A DNA stretch of 64,000 nucleotides from Cordia subcordata (taxonomy: Eukaryota; Streptophyta; Magnoliopsida; Boraginales; Cordiaceae), in assembly GCA_028554755.1 (NCBI GenBank), contig JAPTOF010000010.1, positions 9,584,001 through 9,648,000 on the forward strand, in the 5' to 3' direction. The notes under the pieces are model-generated. The model saw only the letters and a list, made by a program, of their open reading frames with translations. It did no database searches and was not told the DNA's origin. Of the stretch, positions 12,327-23,208 are shown in pieces (within the stretch, counting starts at the first letter, position 1; the number at the start of each line of letters is the position of its first letter). The position numbers and the translations under genes are program-made.

Positions 12327-12734
12327 AGGGTTTGTTTGGTCATACTGTAAAATTTTAATTTTTGAGCTATAGAGTATTCGGTAGAAGTATTGTCGAATAG
12401 ATCAAGTAGTTGAATGTTTAGTACCATATTTTAAATATTGAGCTTTTAATATTTAAAGATAATTTTGGACTTTTAAAAGTATGAAAATGTAATTTTGAGG
12501 AAGAAAAGAGAAAAATAATTTTTGACATGGCGTACAAACATCTTCTTTGATGCTGTTTTCAAGAAACTCCAATTTGAAACTTCTAATATTTTATTTTATT
12601 TTTTAATTCTTTTTCGTTTTGGCTTAATGGCTTTAACCTAAAAACTCTTTACAAAATAAATCAAATAAATCAACTTCAACTTTTACGCTCACAGAATATA
12701 CTTCAAGCATTTAAAGACAGGCCAAAACAGAGCC
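12327..12734. mobile_element. MITE
   Basis: The left end AAGGGTTTGTTTGGTC is mirrored by the right end GGCCAAAACAGAGCCT. No coding capacity. It lies about 90 bp beyond the stop codon of the RhoGDI gene, so it may overlap its 3' UTR. Confidence 0.5.
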
Positions 12735-12825
12735 TAATGTAACAACTAACTTCCACTAATGTTGGAACTAGTGTTGGAACCATTAAAGTGATCAAAGAAA
12801 GACAAAAGGCGTCAAATTGCTTTCG

Positions 12826-15800
12826 CTACCAATTCTTCTGAATCTCGAAATAGTATTTGATATCAAGATGGCAGACACCTTTCACATCTACAACCTGAAA
12901 AATTAGATTAGTCAAGCATTATAATGGATTAATCAATAGGGGTAAATGAAATATTGATTGCTAAATTTGCATAAAATCAGTTTGAAATAGAGCGTTAATT
13001 TGTTTTTGATTTTAGATCAGAACAAGAATATTTTATTTTATTTTATTTTTTGTAATATACTTGCATAGTTGGCTCCTGCAGTTTATTTTTAGGAGAATGT
13101 CATTTTCCGCCATGAGTTGTATTATAAATGTTAGAAAATTAAGACGCATAATATACACTCACGTAGAGGAATTAGAGCACGAATAACGAGAAAATAATAC
13201 GCATAATTAAACGTGATTCAGCCCTCTGCCTACGTATACGAAAACTCCACTAATAGAAAAGAGTACAAACTCAATAAGACTTTTTGTGTAGATAAAAAAG
13301 TCTAAACCCTCCTTTACGGTATTATTACACAAAAAATTTCAATAAAGATAGGCTCTCTCTCTTTACCTAGACATGTTGCAAGACACACACACATCTTATA
13401 ATTAATACAAGAGTCCTATTTATATAGGAGACTTCCTTGTCCTCTAAGACAAGGGTTTTCTAATCGATCAATCTTCTCATAATTAAGACTCTTACCATAA
13501 TTAAAATTTTGACTCTCATTAAGACTCTTTCCTATTTTCAATATGGGCTTGGGCTTAGCACTTGAGCCACAACTCAACAATAAATCTCAAACTCCACATG
13601 ATATTAAGTTTTACCAAATAATGCCTTCTCTTTTAGTTTTTGTTTTATGCTTTTAAATTATTTTTTCATTATAAAAAGTTATACTTTGAGGAAAAAAAAA
13701 ATAATCTGATATACACACACACGCACATATAAGAAGATTTTATTGAAATTTTTTCTTAATGTACAGTAACCTATTTTGGATTATTTTTATTTTTAAATGA
13801 TTAGTTGGTTGAAAACATGATGCGCTAGATAGGAAAAATGTTTGAATTTGAGATGTATATATTTGAAAAAAATTATCTTAAAGTGAATCTAATTTTTTAA
13901 TAGTGTGTATAGGGTGATTTTTGTAAAATAAGTAGCTTTTAATTTATCTTTTTCTTCTTATTTTGAAATTACCTTTTTTGTGATTCTTTATTTTATTATT
14001 AACTCATTCATTCAATGATTTTATTAATTTTTTTGTCTACTACTTTCTTATTTCTTTTCTTTTCTTTTGGGTTATAAAAATTAAAAGAAAAAATATACCT
14101 TTAATATAAGGTTTTGTTCGGCAAAATTAAAATCATGGAAAAATATGGATAAAATTAAAATTTCATTGACGAATTTGAATTCTAACTTCGAGGAAAATGG
14201 GATTTACCCGTTTATTTTTAGTGGATAGTCAACATTTGTCCTACATGCTCGCTTTAGCTAGCTAAAATAATCATGCTATATACACAAATGCTAGTCAAAG
14301 AGTGATATTTTATGTGGGGTACGAATTCATGTGTTGAGTATCAATCTCTCTCATATATGACTAGAATTATATTATGTGATGCAAATTGGAAGAGTAAAAA
14401 GGTGATATATAACAATGTCGCCTAGCTAATAAAAACTAATGCATAAATTAACGTGTTGGGTCAAAAAAGAAAAACAAAAAAAGAGCTTATATTTGTTAAT
14501 TTTTCTGCATTTTCCATGGTTTTGATTGTACGCACCTTTATTCTTGCAGAATACAAACCCCTCACAAATACGCCCGAGGGGGCGGTGTCTTCTTGTAGTT
14601 CGTACCGATAGGGTTCTCGTCGAGGACTAAAAGTTCCAAGCACAACTGTGGACTTGTCAACTGCAAAAATTTATTCATCAACAAATAATATACAGCACTA
14701 AACACCATATATACAAATGAAAGAGGAAATTGACAGCTGAGAAAGTAAAAGAAGGGTAAAATGTATATAGGATTAATGCTTCTATTAGTTCCCGAACTAT
14801 TAGCTTTAGGACAATTTGGTGTTGAAACTTTCAAAATGTCTCTTTTAGTACCGCAATTTTTAATTTAAGACTCTTGTTAGTTCCTGATCTAACTTTCAAC
14901 CATTTTTTAACATTCAAACTATTTGGTCAAACAAAACACAAAGGCAATTTGGGCATCACCTGGAAAACAAATGCTTTTATCCTCACTCTTTCCACTGGAT
15001 CGTTTGCATATTTCCCATCCCCCAATCCCTCTTTCACCAAAAAAAAAAAAAAAAAAAACCCTAGAAACTCGATGAGAATCAGGTTTTGCAAATGCCGTGA
15101 AAGTTTAAAATTGTTTTGGTTATCCTCAAGTGACATGCAGATTCTTCAATTTTTGATGGATAGTTGTGGAGAAGTTTGATTTTCTGCTCTTTCTGGCTTA
15201 ATGAGAAACTTATTTATAAGCCTGTTTGGGAAAGCTTATTAAGCTAAAAAAGAGAATTTACATATTTTGGGGTTAATTTAACAATAAATCTCCATTGTTT
15301 CCTTTTTTTTTCCCCCCCCCAAATTGGTTCCTATTGTTTTAAAATGTTCAATTTAGTCCTCAATATTTTACAAAAGTTTTCTAATTAGTCTTCGATATTT
15401 CGCAAATATAATCAAATTAGTTTCTATTATTTAGGAAATGTTTATATCAGTCATTAATGTTTCCAAAAAATAGTCAAACTAGTCTTTATTATTTGAAAAA
15501 AAATCATATTAGTCCTTAATGTTTTACAAATTTACTCAAATTGATCCCTGTTTTAAGAAAAAGTTAAATAGAAAAGATTGGGACTAATTTGAGTAAGTTT
15601 GTAAAACTTTAAGGACTAATATGAATTTTCTTTCAAACAATGAGGACTAATTTGACTTTCTTTGTAAAACATTGAGAACTAATATAAATGTTTCTAAATA
15701 ATAGAGACTAATTTGACTATATTTGTAAAAAATTGAGGACTAATTTGAAATTTTTTGTAAAATATTGAGAGTTAAATTGGATATTTTAAAACAATAAGGA

Positions 15801-18800
15801 CCAATTTGAAAAAATGAGAAAACAATAGGGAGTAATTATGAAATTTTTTGACATGTTTGGCAACACAACTTATAAGCATTTTTTGATTGTTTATAAGCTA
15901 GAAAAAAAAAAGCAGTAATTATAAGCTAGAAAAAAAACACCAATCTACCAACTTTTTTTTTTTTTTTTTTTGTGTAAAGGCTTATAAGCTCATTAATTTG
16001 GTAAATGAAAAGACCAAGTTGTCTTAAAAAGGTACTACATTAATTAATGTCCTTTAGAGTTACTTTAACTATCATTGCTACTTGCCCCTTATTTATTGAA
16101 TATGCAACAACTTATAACTACATATTATCCAAACATATTTCTATTTATTTATAACTTATTTATAAGCAGCTTTTTATTTATAAGCACTTAAACTTAAGCT
16201 TAGCCAAACAAGCTCTAAATATTCTTGGTAAAGTTTAAGCGTCAACAAGCAGAGGTCTTCGCAAAAGGTGTCAAATAATGGTGCACAATTTTGTGTCTCC
16301 TTTAAGAAATCAACTTTTGTGGAATGTCTAATTAAAGTCCCTTACAACACCTTGCTCCGTCTTAATTTTAATGTTCATTATCCTGTGATTTTATCATTTC
16401 TATGGGCACTATTCTGCTCCTCAAGTTGCTGCATTCAGCGGATCATAGAGAGAACACAAGCCTTCAAAATTCTGGTTTATACTTGATTTCATACTAGAAA
16501 AAATTGGAAAAAAGAAAACAAAAGAAAATAAGGCTCCGTTTGTTTTGCGCTGAAAAATGTTTTTCGCATTTTCTTATATTTAGTTGTTAAAAATAAAAAA
16601 AGTCAAAAGAAAATATCTCTCTAATCAAAAGAAAATAGGTTGATTTTCTTGGATAATATTTTCCTTTCCAAAAAAAGAAAAATATTTTCCACACTTAACA
16701 AATCTCTTCCAAACTCCCATCCCCAATTCTACCCCACCCCCACATATATTAGATCCCCTGCCCTGCCCCACCCCTCCCTCGACCCCCCAGTTCACCTGGC
16801 CCCTGGGCCCTGGCCCTCCAGGCCTCGGCATCCTAGGGATCAACACCCTGCCTTGGGGGTTGGGGGCTGAGGCCAGTCTGGGGTGAGGGCTGAGGCTAGT
16901 CTCAGGCGAAGATTTCGGTGCCGGGGATGTCGGGGGGGGGGGGGGGGTCTCGAGGCCCCCGCCTCCTACCCCACCAGTGCACATAAATATATTTTTTGAT
17001 ATTATAAAAAATATTTTTCAATTAATTTTTATTGTTATAATCAAACAATGAAAAATATTTTTCAAAATAAGTTATTTACTGTAAAATAAGCAGAGCCTAA
17101 ACTCATACTTCGCTTTTTCTATGGTTTTAAAAATTTTCTTCAGTTGCTGTTTAAATCTGCAGCACCATGCAAAATACTCATGTTCGTATTTTCTTTTTTC
17201 CTAAGCTAAATGACAACTGCTTTTTGAGTATCCAGGGCTTTTTCTTCGGATGAAAGAGGGATTGGGAGATGGGAAATCTGAGAACGATCCAGTGAAAGGA
17301 CTGACGATAAAAGTGGTCGTTCTCTTTCATGATGCCAAAATTTTACCTTATATTTTATTTGATCAAATGATTTACTATTAAAGAATAGATGTAAGATAGA
17401 TTAGGGACTAACGAGAGTCTTAAATTGAAAGTCGAGGAATTAAAACGTTTATTTTAAAAGTTTGGGCATCAAGTTGTCCTAAAGCTTATAGTTATGGGAC
17501 TAATAGAGGAGTCAACTCGATTTGTATATATAGAGAAAGAGTGTTTGTTCAACCTCGAACACCAGCCTTATATACGGTGCTGATGTATTGAAGGCCATAA
17601 ACGGTGTCGTTTGAGACAGTGAAGGAAAACTTGATGCGATACTTGCTTCCTTCTTTAAGGGTGAAGAGGCAAGCCTTGGGGCTGGAAGCGAATGGATCTG
17701 ACAACATGATGTCAGCTCGACCAGGGGAAATGATTGAAAGCCCTAATATTTGAACTTCCGCCTCTTTACTATCTGCAATTTTGCAGTTGCCAAATCATGT
17801 CTACACTGTTAGCTTTTCTAGATATAGCTCGAAATATATAGGCATAACAATAATCTTTCAGTATCTACTGAGATTGGTATATGAATTCATAAGGGTAAAA
17901 TATAAGTTACTGGTGTGTTTTGTCTGATTTGTTAATAATTGGTTACTTATATTTCCTTTTCTTTTTTCTTAATCCAATTAAAAAAACTATCACAAAAACC
18001 ATCATGTAAGGGGGTAAATAGATAACAAGAATTACAAGGATTAAGTAGCTAACTGTTTATAAGCGATGGGGTGCATTTTGACAAAACTTATAATTATTTC
18101 ATCTAAATTTATATTCATATTCGTACAACATGTGCTTGTGATACAAACTCTACTAAGTTGGACGGAAAATCTAATGCAAAGGGAGCTATGTGCGACCTTT
18201 TCAAATCTTAAGGGCATTATTAAGTAATTAAAAATATGGGATAAGTTGCTAATTCAACAACTTATAGAAGGATAACCTGCACTTTATCCAAATTTATAAC
18301 AATAAATTTTCATAACATCATTAGCGTTTTTGCTTTATGCATTGCAAAAGCTTAAAATTTAGCCTATTCACAAGCACGTACAGGGGCGATATTAACAATG
18401 ATAATTATGTAATTTTCTTAGAATATGATGTATGTTAAATCTTCATGGTTCGACCTCTTGGAGTACAAGGTTACACACATTTTCTTGAGGAAAACATTTC
18501 TGGCTTGGAATGACTTATTTTCAAGAATCAACCACTTAGATATGTGCAAGATTTTTTACAATAATTTAAGTGATTGAAACTACTTTCTTACGAGTGATGA
18601 CATAACTTTGAATCTCATGAGGGGCCAAAAAATGAAAAGGAGGGAGAGGAGGGAGAGAAGGGAAAGAACCTCTAATCTTAGTGGCAACATTTCCAGCAGA
18701 CTTTTTGTTCGATGTTGAAAAGCTTTCCTCATCCTTTCAAATAACAAAAAGCTGAACAACATTAAAATAAGACATTTTTATATATCTCATACATAGTTAT

Positions 18801-18931
18801 ATATCTAAAAGAAACATTGCAATTAACCTTATTATTCATCTCTTTATGGGTTACTGTTTTCCCATTAATCTTCAAAGAAATGTTGCAGTTTCCTGATCTC
18901 GCTTCACAGCACTGCCCTTGATCCTTTTTTG
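12826..18931 (-). CDS. Rho GDP-dissociation inhibitor (RhoGDI), divergent, five visible exons
   Basis: RhoGDIs extract prenylated Rho/ROP GTPases from membranes and hold them GDP-bound in the cytosol; in plants they restrict ROP activity to polar sites. Exons by splice borders: 18931..18828, 18733..18670, 17772..17554, 14660..14536, 12894..12826 (stop TAG); phases agree at every junction. The C-terminal beta-sandwich is clear: ISPGRADIM, LFTLKEGSKYRIKFSFTVSN, VYGLQYISTVYKAGVRVD, LGTFSPRREPYRYEL, PSGVFVRGLYSARIK and HLDIKYYFEIQKNW, matching the family's PGRPD, FTLKEGS, LGTFSP and GxYSAR blocks. KEMNNKDEES aligns with the N-terminal arm that contacts the GTPase switch region. The protein is less conserved than typical plant RhoGDIs (for example ACLFTL where the family has GLWFTL). 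The first coding exon with its ATG was not found; exon 18931..18828 begins in phase 1 and is less certain. Confidence 0.85.
12895..14535 (-). other. Last intron of the RhoGDI gene
   Basis: 1.64 kb, AT-rich, with a CACACACACG microsatellite near 13710. Donor GTGCGT at 14535, acceptor TTTTTCAG at 12895. No further exon recognised inside. Confidence 0.7.
15217..16216. mobile_element. MITE with CTTATAAGC motif, split by a nested insertion
   Basis: The left end GCCTGTTTGGGAAAGCTTAT and the inverted right end AAGCTTAGCCAAACAAGC pair as terminal repeats. Several TTATAAGC words lie just inside. The foldback at 15271-15840 sits in its middle. Similar arms occur at 25855-25975 and 44186-44293. Confidence 0.6.
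15271..15840. mobile_element. 570-bp foldback element, almost all inverted repeat
   Basis: The left half contains repeated words of the form AATTAGTC..TATT / TTTACAAA; the right half is their mirror (AATA..GACTAATT / TTTGTAAA), with the centre near 15560. Each arm is itself built from about five 40-55 bp degenerate units. Partial copies occur at 19915-20060, 37965-38060, 38630-38760 and 53890-54060. Confidence 0.75.
16531..17098. mobile_element. hAT-like MITE with GC-rich core
   Basis: The left end AGGCTCCGTTTGTTTTGCGC and the inverted right end GTAAAATAAGCAGAGCCT form terminal repeats like those of common plant hAT MITEs. The inner arms carry AAAATATTTTTC words on both sides. The core (16700-16980) is strongly GC-rich with long C and G runs, including a run of about 17 G at 16930, in sharp contrast to the arms. 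Confidence 0.65.
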
Positions 18932-19281
18932 CTATTTTATAGATTGTAAAACTTATTTATCTCTTAACGGGTTTTGCTTGTTTTTGTCATTTGCTCAACT
19001 TCATGGTCTTCCGTGATGATCGGGAGGCGGAGAATATTAAATGGGTTGAAACAGAAACTATTCTCATACACTTAAATGGCATAGTTTTGCTTGTAAAAAC
19101 ACGGTTGTAAATTTTCGTTTATATTAACGAAAGTTCTTATTGTTTGGCTGGGAACGAAAGTTCTTAATTACCTAGCAAAACAAATGTTATAAAAGTGAAA
19201 ACAACAGATACATCAAATGAAAAAGTCGCAATCAAAGAAAATACCTAAATTCCTTCCATCTCATCCATATTACAAGAATAT
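18932..19281. other. Upstream region of the RhoGDI gene
   Basis: Should hold the missing first exon or promoter. A 31-codon frame on the minus strand starting with ATG near 19062 ends before any donor in the right phase, so it was not joined to the gene. No TATA box could be assigned. Confidence 0.35.
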
Positions 19282-19402
19282 GATAAGAGGATGTAACTCA
19301 GTAGTAGCACCTCTCATTGACATTTAAAAATATTGAGTTCGAGTCATCATCAGGGTAAGTGGGGAACCACTATTAATATTTTTTAAAAAGGTAAAAAAAA
19401 AA
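19282..19402 (+). mobile_element. tRNA-derived SINE with perfect 16-bp target duplication
   Basis: The body has an A-box-like TGTAACTCAGTAGTAGCACC and a B-box-like GAGTTCGAGTCATCA, ending in AAAAAGGTAAAAAAAAAA. It is flanked on both sides by CATATTACAAGAATAT (19266-19281 and 19403-19418), a perfect target site duplication that proves retrotransposition and fixes the ends. Confidence 0.9.
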
Positions 19403-19418
19403 CATATTACAAGAATAT

Positions 19419-20069
19419 ATAGAAGACATAGTAATATAGCATGCACCATATCACTACGTACGACGCATATCATATGCATGAAACAATATTTTATCGTAGT
19501 ATATATACTCCATCCATTATCACTGAATAGTGAATACCATAGTTTTGAATGGTTGGGATATGTTGCAAAAAGGATCGGATCTTTTGTGATTTAATTAAAG
19601 TAGGTTGAATTTCTTACGTTCTAAAACTTGGTCTAGTTGTTTGTTTTTTTTTTTTACTTTTTAAAATAAAATATGATAGTTCTTTGCAATTGTTGAGCCA
19701 AGAATATAATATTGGGGGGCCACTATTATTTTAAGGATTAATGACATTAAATATCTTAAATATGACAAAGCGTAAAGTTTAGATCACCATTGAAAATAAT
19801 ATAATAATACATATAAAGAAAGTATTTGTTTACTTAATATAAGATTATGCAAAGAAAAACTTAGTAATTTAGTCAATTTTAGGCTCGTCTTTCTTTTATA
19901 GAACATAATTTATCCATAATTTGTGAGATATTGAGGTCTAATTTGAATCTTTTTGAATAATAGAGACTAATTTGACATATTTATTAAATACTAAGGAAGA
20001 CTAATTTGAACCTTTTCAATTAATGTGACTAATTTGAAAAGGTATGACAATTGGGGACTTTTAATGCGA
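19419..20069. repeat. Intergenic with a foldback-family fragment
   Basis: 19915-20060 repeats the words GACTAATTTGA and TATTGAGG of the 15271-15840 foldback, in one orientation only, so it is half an element. The rest is AT-rich without features. Confidence 0.55.
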
Positions 20070-20865
20070 TTTTCCCTTCATTTTTTGTGTTGTGTTGTGG
20101 TGCTCTATGATGCTTCCTTTGGCTGGAGTTTTGGTGGACTTTGATGGTCGTTGTGTTTTTTTCCCAAATGATGTGGAGTTATGTGGGTAGATCTACACTA
20201 TTTATCTTCCAACAACTCATTTCTCATGTTGCTGGAGATTCGATGTGCTGGTTACTCATAAGTTCGCTTTGTTTTTGATGTGAAGAGGTGAGAGGATGGT
20301 TTTTGGCACCACCTATTCAAGTAGTGGCTCTAGAGGATCTGTTCCTTTGATTGGAATATTTAGACCATCAATAACTTCCTTGGCCCAAACCTTTGTCTAG
20401 TCTGGTGAGTACCGTTGAACCTACCTTGATAGCGTTTTTTTCCCTATTTCTTTGTGTTTGTCGCGTTGTCATCTTGGTTAGAATTTTTGGAGTCTCTTGC
20501 ATCTTTCACCTTCCGGGTAACCAAGAATGGGATGTCGGTAGTTGGTGAGACTTTGGTCGGTTTTTTGCTAAATGATGTTTGCGTCATAAGCACCGGTGCT
20601 TTGGCTGTTGGAGCAACGCCAATCCATGGTGTGCCATCTACGGTTAGGATGTGTGTATGTTCTTGGCTGAAGTTTGTTTGGCCCATTTGTATTTGGGTCA
20701 TTTTGTTTTTTCTCGGTGATTTTTGTGTGGTCTTTGTCCGGGTCTGTATTTGGGCTTGGCCTAATTGGTCTGGGTTGTAGGGTTGGTCTTTATGTAATAG
20801 CGATAGTTATGTATTTTTTGATGCTGAATGTTTATATTTTCTAGTTTCGACAAAAAAAATACAAT
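20070..20865 (+). mobile_element. Degenerate retroelement relic with LINE-like 3' end, copy 2
   Basis: 20280-20405 is related to 10395-10510. The segment is GT-rich on the plus strand, unlike its surroundings, and ends with TTTCTAGTTTCGACAAAAAAAAT, resembling the 3' tails of plant LINEs. Reading frames of 108 (+) and 85 (-) residues overlap here but match no domain that I recognise. Confidence 0.4.
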
Positions 20866-21133
20866 TATAATCAACAAATCACATACAATTATAATGAGAG
20901 TTTGTATTATGCTTCAATGAAAAAAGAAAAAGAAAACAAATCACAGCAAAAGTTCAACTAGGGAATTTCATCGATACCTACAGGGAAAGGAGCAAGAAAT
21001 AAAGTTCCTTTATCTTTCACATTGGTGAATTTTAAGGAAACAAGATTTCAAATCCGATCTTCTTCCTTTTTTTTTTTTTAAACTTTTTCCTAAAAGGTGC
21101 TTTCTTACCATATACGATTCTGATTAAGATAAT

Positions 21134-21338
21134 GGAGCCCGTTTCGATTAGTTTTTTTTTCTTAAAACATATTTTTTATTAAAAAGTTGCTCTTTTCTTT
21201 TCAAATTTAGACATTTGAAATAGTTTTTAAAGAACTATTAAAAAGCTAAAAATTAAATATTTTTCAAAAGCTAAAATATAATTTCTTTTCCAAAAGTTAT
21301 AGAAGAGTACTTCTACAAGTCAACCAAATAGCCCGAAA
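21134..21338. mobile_element. MITE
   Basis: The left end CCCGTTTCGATTAGTT is mirrored by the right end GTCAACCAAATAGCCCG. About 200 bp, AT-rich inside, no coding capacity. Confidence 0.55.
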
Positions 21339-21560
21339 GCCAGAGAATTCCGGTGAAGATGAATATAATTTATTGATCCTTGGTTTGCTTTGAAGTCCCC
21401 AAACAGCAACTGCACTCTGAACTATTGAAGTTTATCAGATTTTTTTTTTAATGACAAATAGCTTCTATCTCGATATAATAATTAATAAATCCGTTGTCTA
21501 ACAGCACAAGTACTCAACATATGCATGCTTCACGGCGGTCAAAAGCCAAATATATTTGTA

Positions 21561-22046
21561 AGAGGGTGCTTCGTTTGTTGTTGTTGTTATTGTTATTATT
21601 ATTATTATTTTTATATTTGTTTAAAACCCAATTTAAGTTAATAAAAATATTTGTTTTAATAGAAAAAGTACCTTTTCAATGGCTTTAAGAAAAAAAATAA
21701 AAAGCTCTTCACTCCCAACTTTTACTTTTTATGACTTTAAGTATTTAAAAAAAAACAAGTTTGATTAAATTATTTACTATCTTATACTTTTTTTAAAAAT
21801 TTTTATTACTAAATTATCTTTACTCTTTTATCTTATTCTTATCTTTTAAATTCTATTTTCTATCTTTAATAGATATTCTAATAATATAAGTTATTTTAGC
21901 CTACCTTAACCAAATATGTAAATATTTATTTTTATAACTACAACTTTTATTTAAACACATAACTATTTAAAGTCGAGAACTAAAAAAATTACTTAAAGCC
22001 AAAAGTACTTTAAGTAACTTTTTGTAAGCCAGTCCAAATACCTTCT
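21561..22046. mobile_element. MITE with (GTT/ATT)n near left end
   Basis: AGAGGGTGCTTCGTTTG at the left and CAGTCCAAATACCTTCT at the right are imperfect inverted ends. A GTT/ATT trinucleotide tract (21576-21612) follows the left end. AAAGCTC / GAGCTTT-like words are mirrored further in. Confidence 0.5.
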
Positions 22047-22060
22047 AATATAGTTTGAAC

Positions 22061-22613
22061 CAATGGTGGAGTCAGGACCTAGGCATTAGCGGGGGCATAT
22101 TTATGTGTAATTTTTTATCTAAATTAAAAAATAATTATAAAATATATATTAATTAATATAATAATGACATATTAATACATAGAAAAAATAATAAAATAAC
22201 TAAAGTGATTGTAAATGGAACTACATTTTATAATAGTCCTTCGATATGACTTCAAATTTTAAATTGTTGAATATTCAATGTACTCTTAGTGTTATTATAA
22301 ATTATTTATTGCCACTATTTTTTTTCTCTAATTTCTCTCTATTTTATTTGTTTTTACTTTCTCATTTTCATGGCAAACTAATTACATATATTATTTATCC
22401 TAAATTTATTTTTCTATTTTTAATTAAAAACTCTAAAAAGAAAAGAATAATACTCTTGTCAAGATCATAAATAGGTGTATCCTCCTTACGAGGGGTGCAC
22501 CCCATGTAATTTGGCATCACATTATAATAATAATAAAAAAAAGTAGTAAAATTTTTTCTTTCAAAGGGTCAGGGGATGCCTGTGCACCCCCTCAAAAGAA
22601 TGAGACTCCATCA
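22061..22613. mobile_element. 553-bp DNA element with perfect 11-bp target duplication
   Basis: Inverted ends CAATGGTGGAGTCAGG and GAGACTCCATCA, flanked on both sides by ATAGTTTGAAC (22050-22060 and 22614-22624). The ends are internally marked by GGGGGCA / TGCACCCCC words in inverted orientation. No transposase. Ends and duplication length suggest a Mutator-type non-autonomous element; the superfamily is not certain. Confidence 0.75.
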
Positions 22614-22624
22614 ATAGTTTGAAC

Positions 22625-23208
22625 TTATAATAATTTTTGGTTATAACAAGCCGCTACCCTCCAATGCACTAACATAATATCAACCATATGGGACGGATTG
22701 GAAAATATGTTGATTTCATACGAAGGCATACCCACCATAAACATTGGCATTGAAGAAAGATTCTATATGTAATTAACGTACTAAAAATAGCTATGACCTT
22801 AAACAGTATATTATGAAGATACCTTATAGAGACATCAACCTCGTACGGATATGGACCTTTTCCACAACAATTGGAAGAAATATTCTTCCTTATATGATGG
22901 GCAAAGTCTATATCGTTCTTTAAGAGTAATGATTTATGTCATTATTTTACCTTTCCAATCTTCGTATATATGGCAGTAAATCGTATATATATTGGATGTC
23001 AAATATCTTATGTGTATGAAAAAAATTCTAGCTATTATATAAGGAAGCATAGAAATGTTTCCATTAATGTTTGTAATTAACGATTTAATTCATCAATAGA
23101 TATTGCTTGCTTATCCACAAAATCCATTCTTTCTTTTTCTTTCACTTCAACTTGGAGAGTTCATTGACCATAGAATTGCACTTTGCTTTGGGTTATTCTT
23201 TTGATTTC
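22625..23208 (+). promoter_or_regulatory. Upstream region and 5' UTR of the GT47 gene
   Basis: About 580 bp between the mobile element and the start codon. A TATA-like ATATATATTGG at about 22985 and TATATAAGG at 23036-23044 lie upstream; the second is about 165 bp from the ATG and is the better candidate. Inferred only. Confidence 0.4.

Larger units (their letters stand above)
14770..17522. mobile_element. 2.75-kb inverted-repeat DNA element inserted in a RhoGDI intron
   Basis: The left arm (14770-15030) is found inverted in the right arm (17245-17522). Matches include TATTAGTTCCCGAACTAT with ATAGTTATGGGACTAATA, GCTTTAGGACAA with TTGTCCTAAAGC, and CACTGGATCGTTTGCATATT with its mirror near 17290. 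Both sides are flanked by TGTATATA (14762-14769 and 17523-17530), an 8-bp target duplication that suggests a hAT-type or Mutator-type element. There is no transposase; the interior consists of other, younger elements. Confidence 0.75.

Noticed and set aside
16625..16984. 119-codon Pro/Gly-rich minus-strand frame
   Set aside because: It falls in the GC-rich core of a MITE; the composition is a by-product of C and G runs.
20454..20780. 108-codon plus-strand frame as a protein gene
   Set aside because: No recognisable domain, overlaps an 85-codon antisense frame, and lies in a degenerate repeat related to 10271-10640.
23107..23208. N-terminal extension of the GT47 gene to 23107
   Set aside because: There is no ATG in the extension, and it would displace the membrane anchor; the Met at 23209 fits the family.
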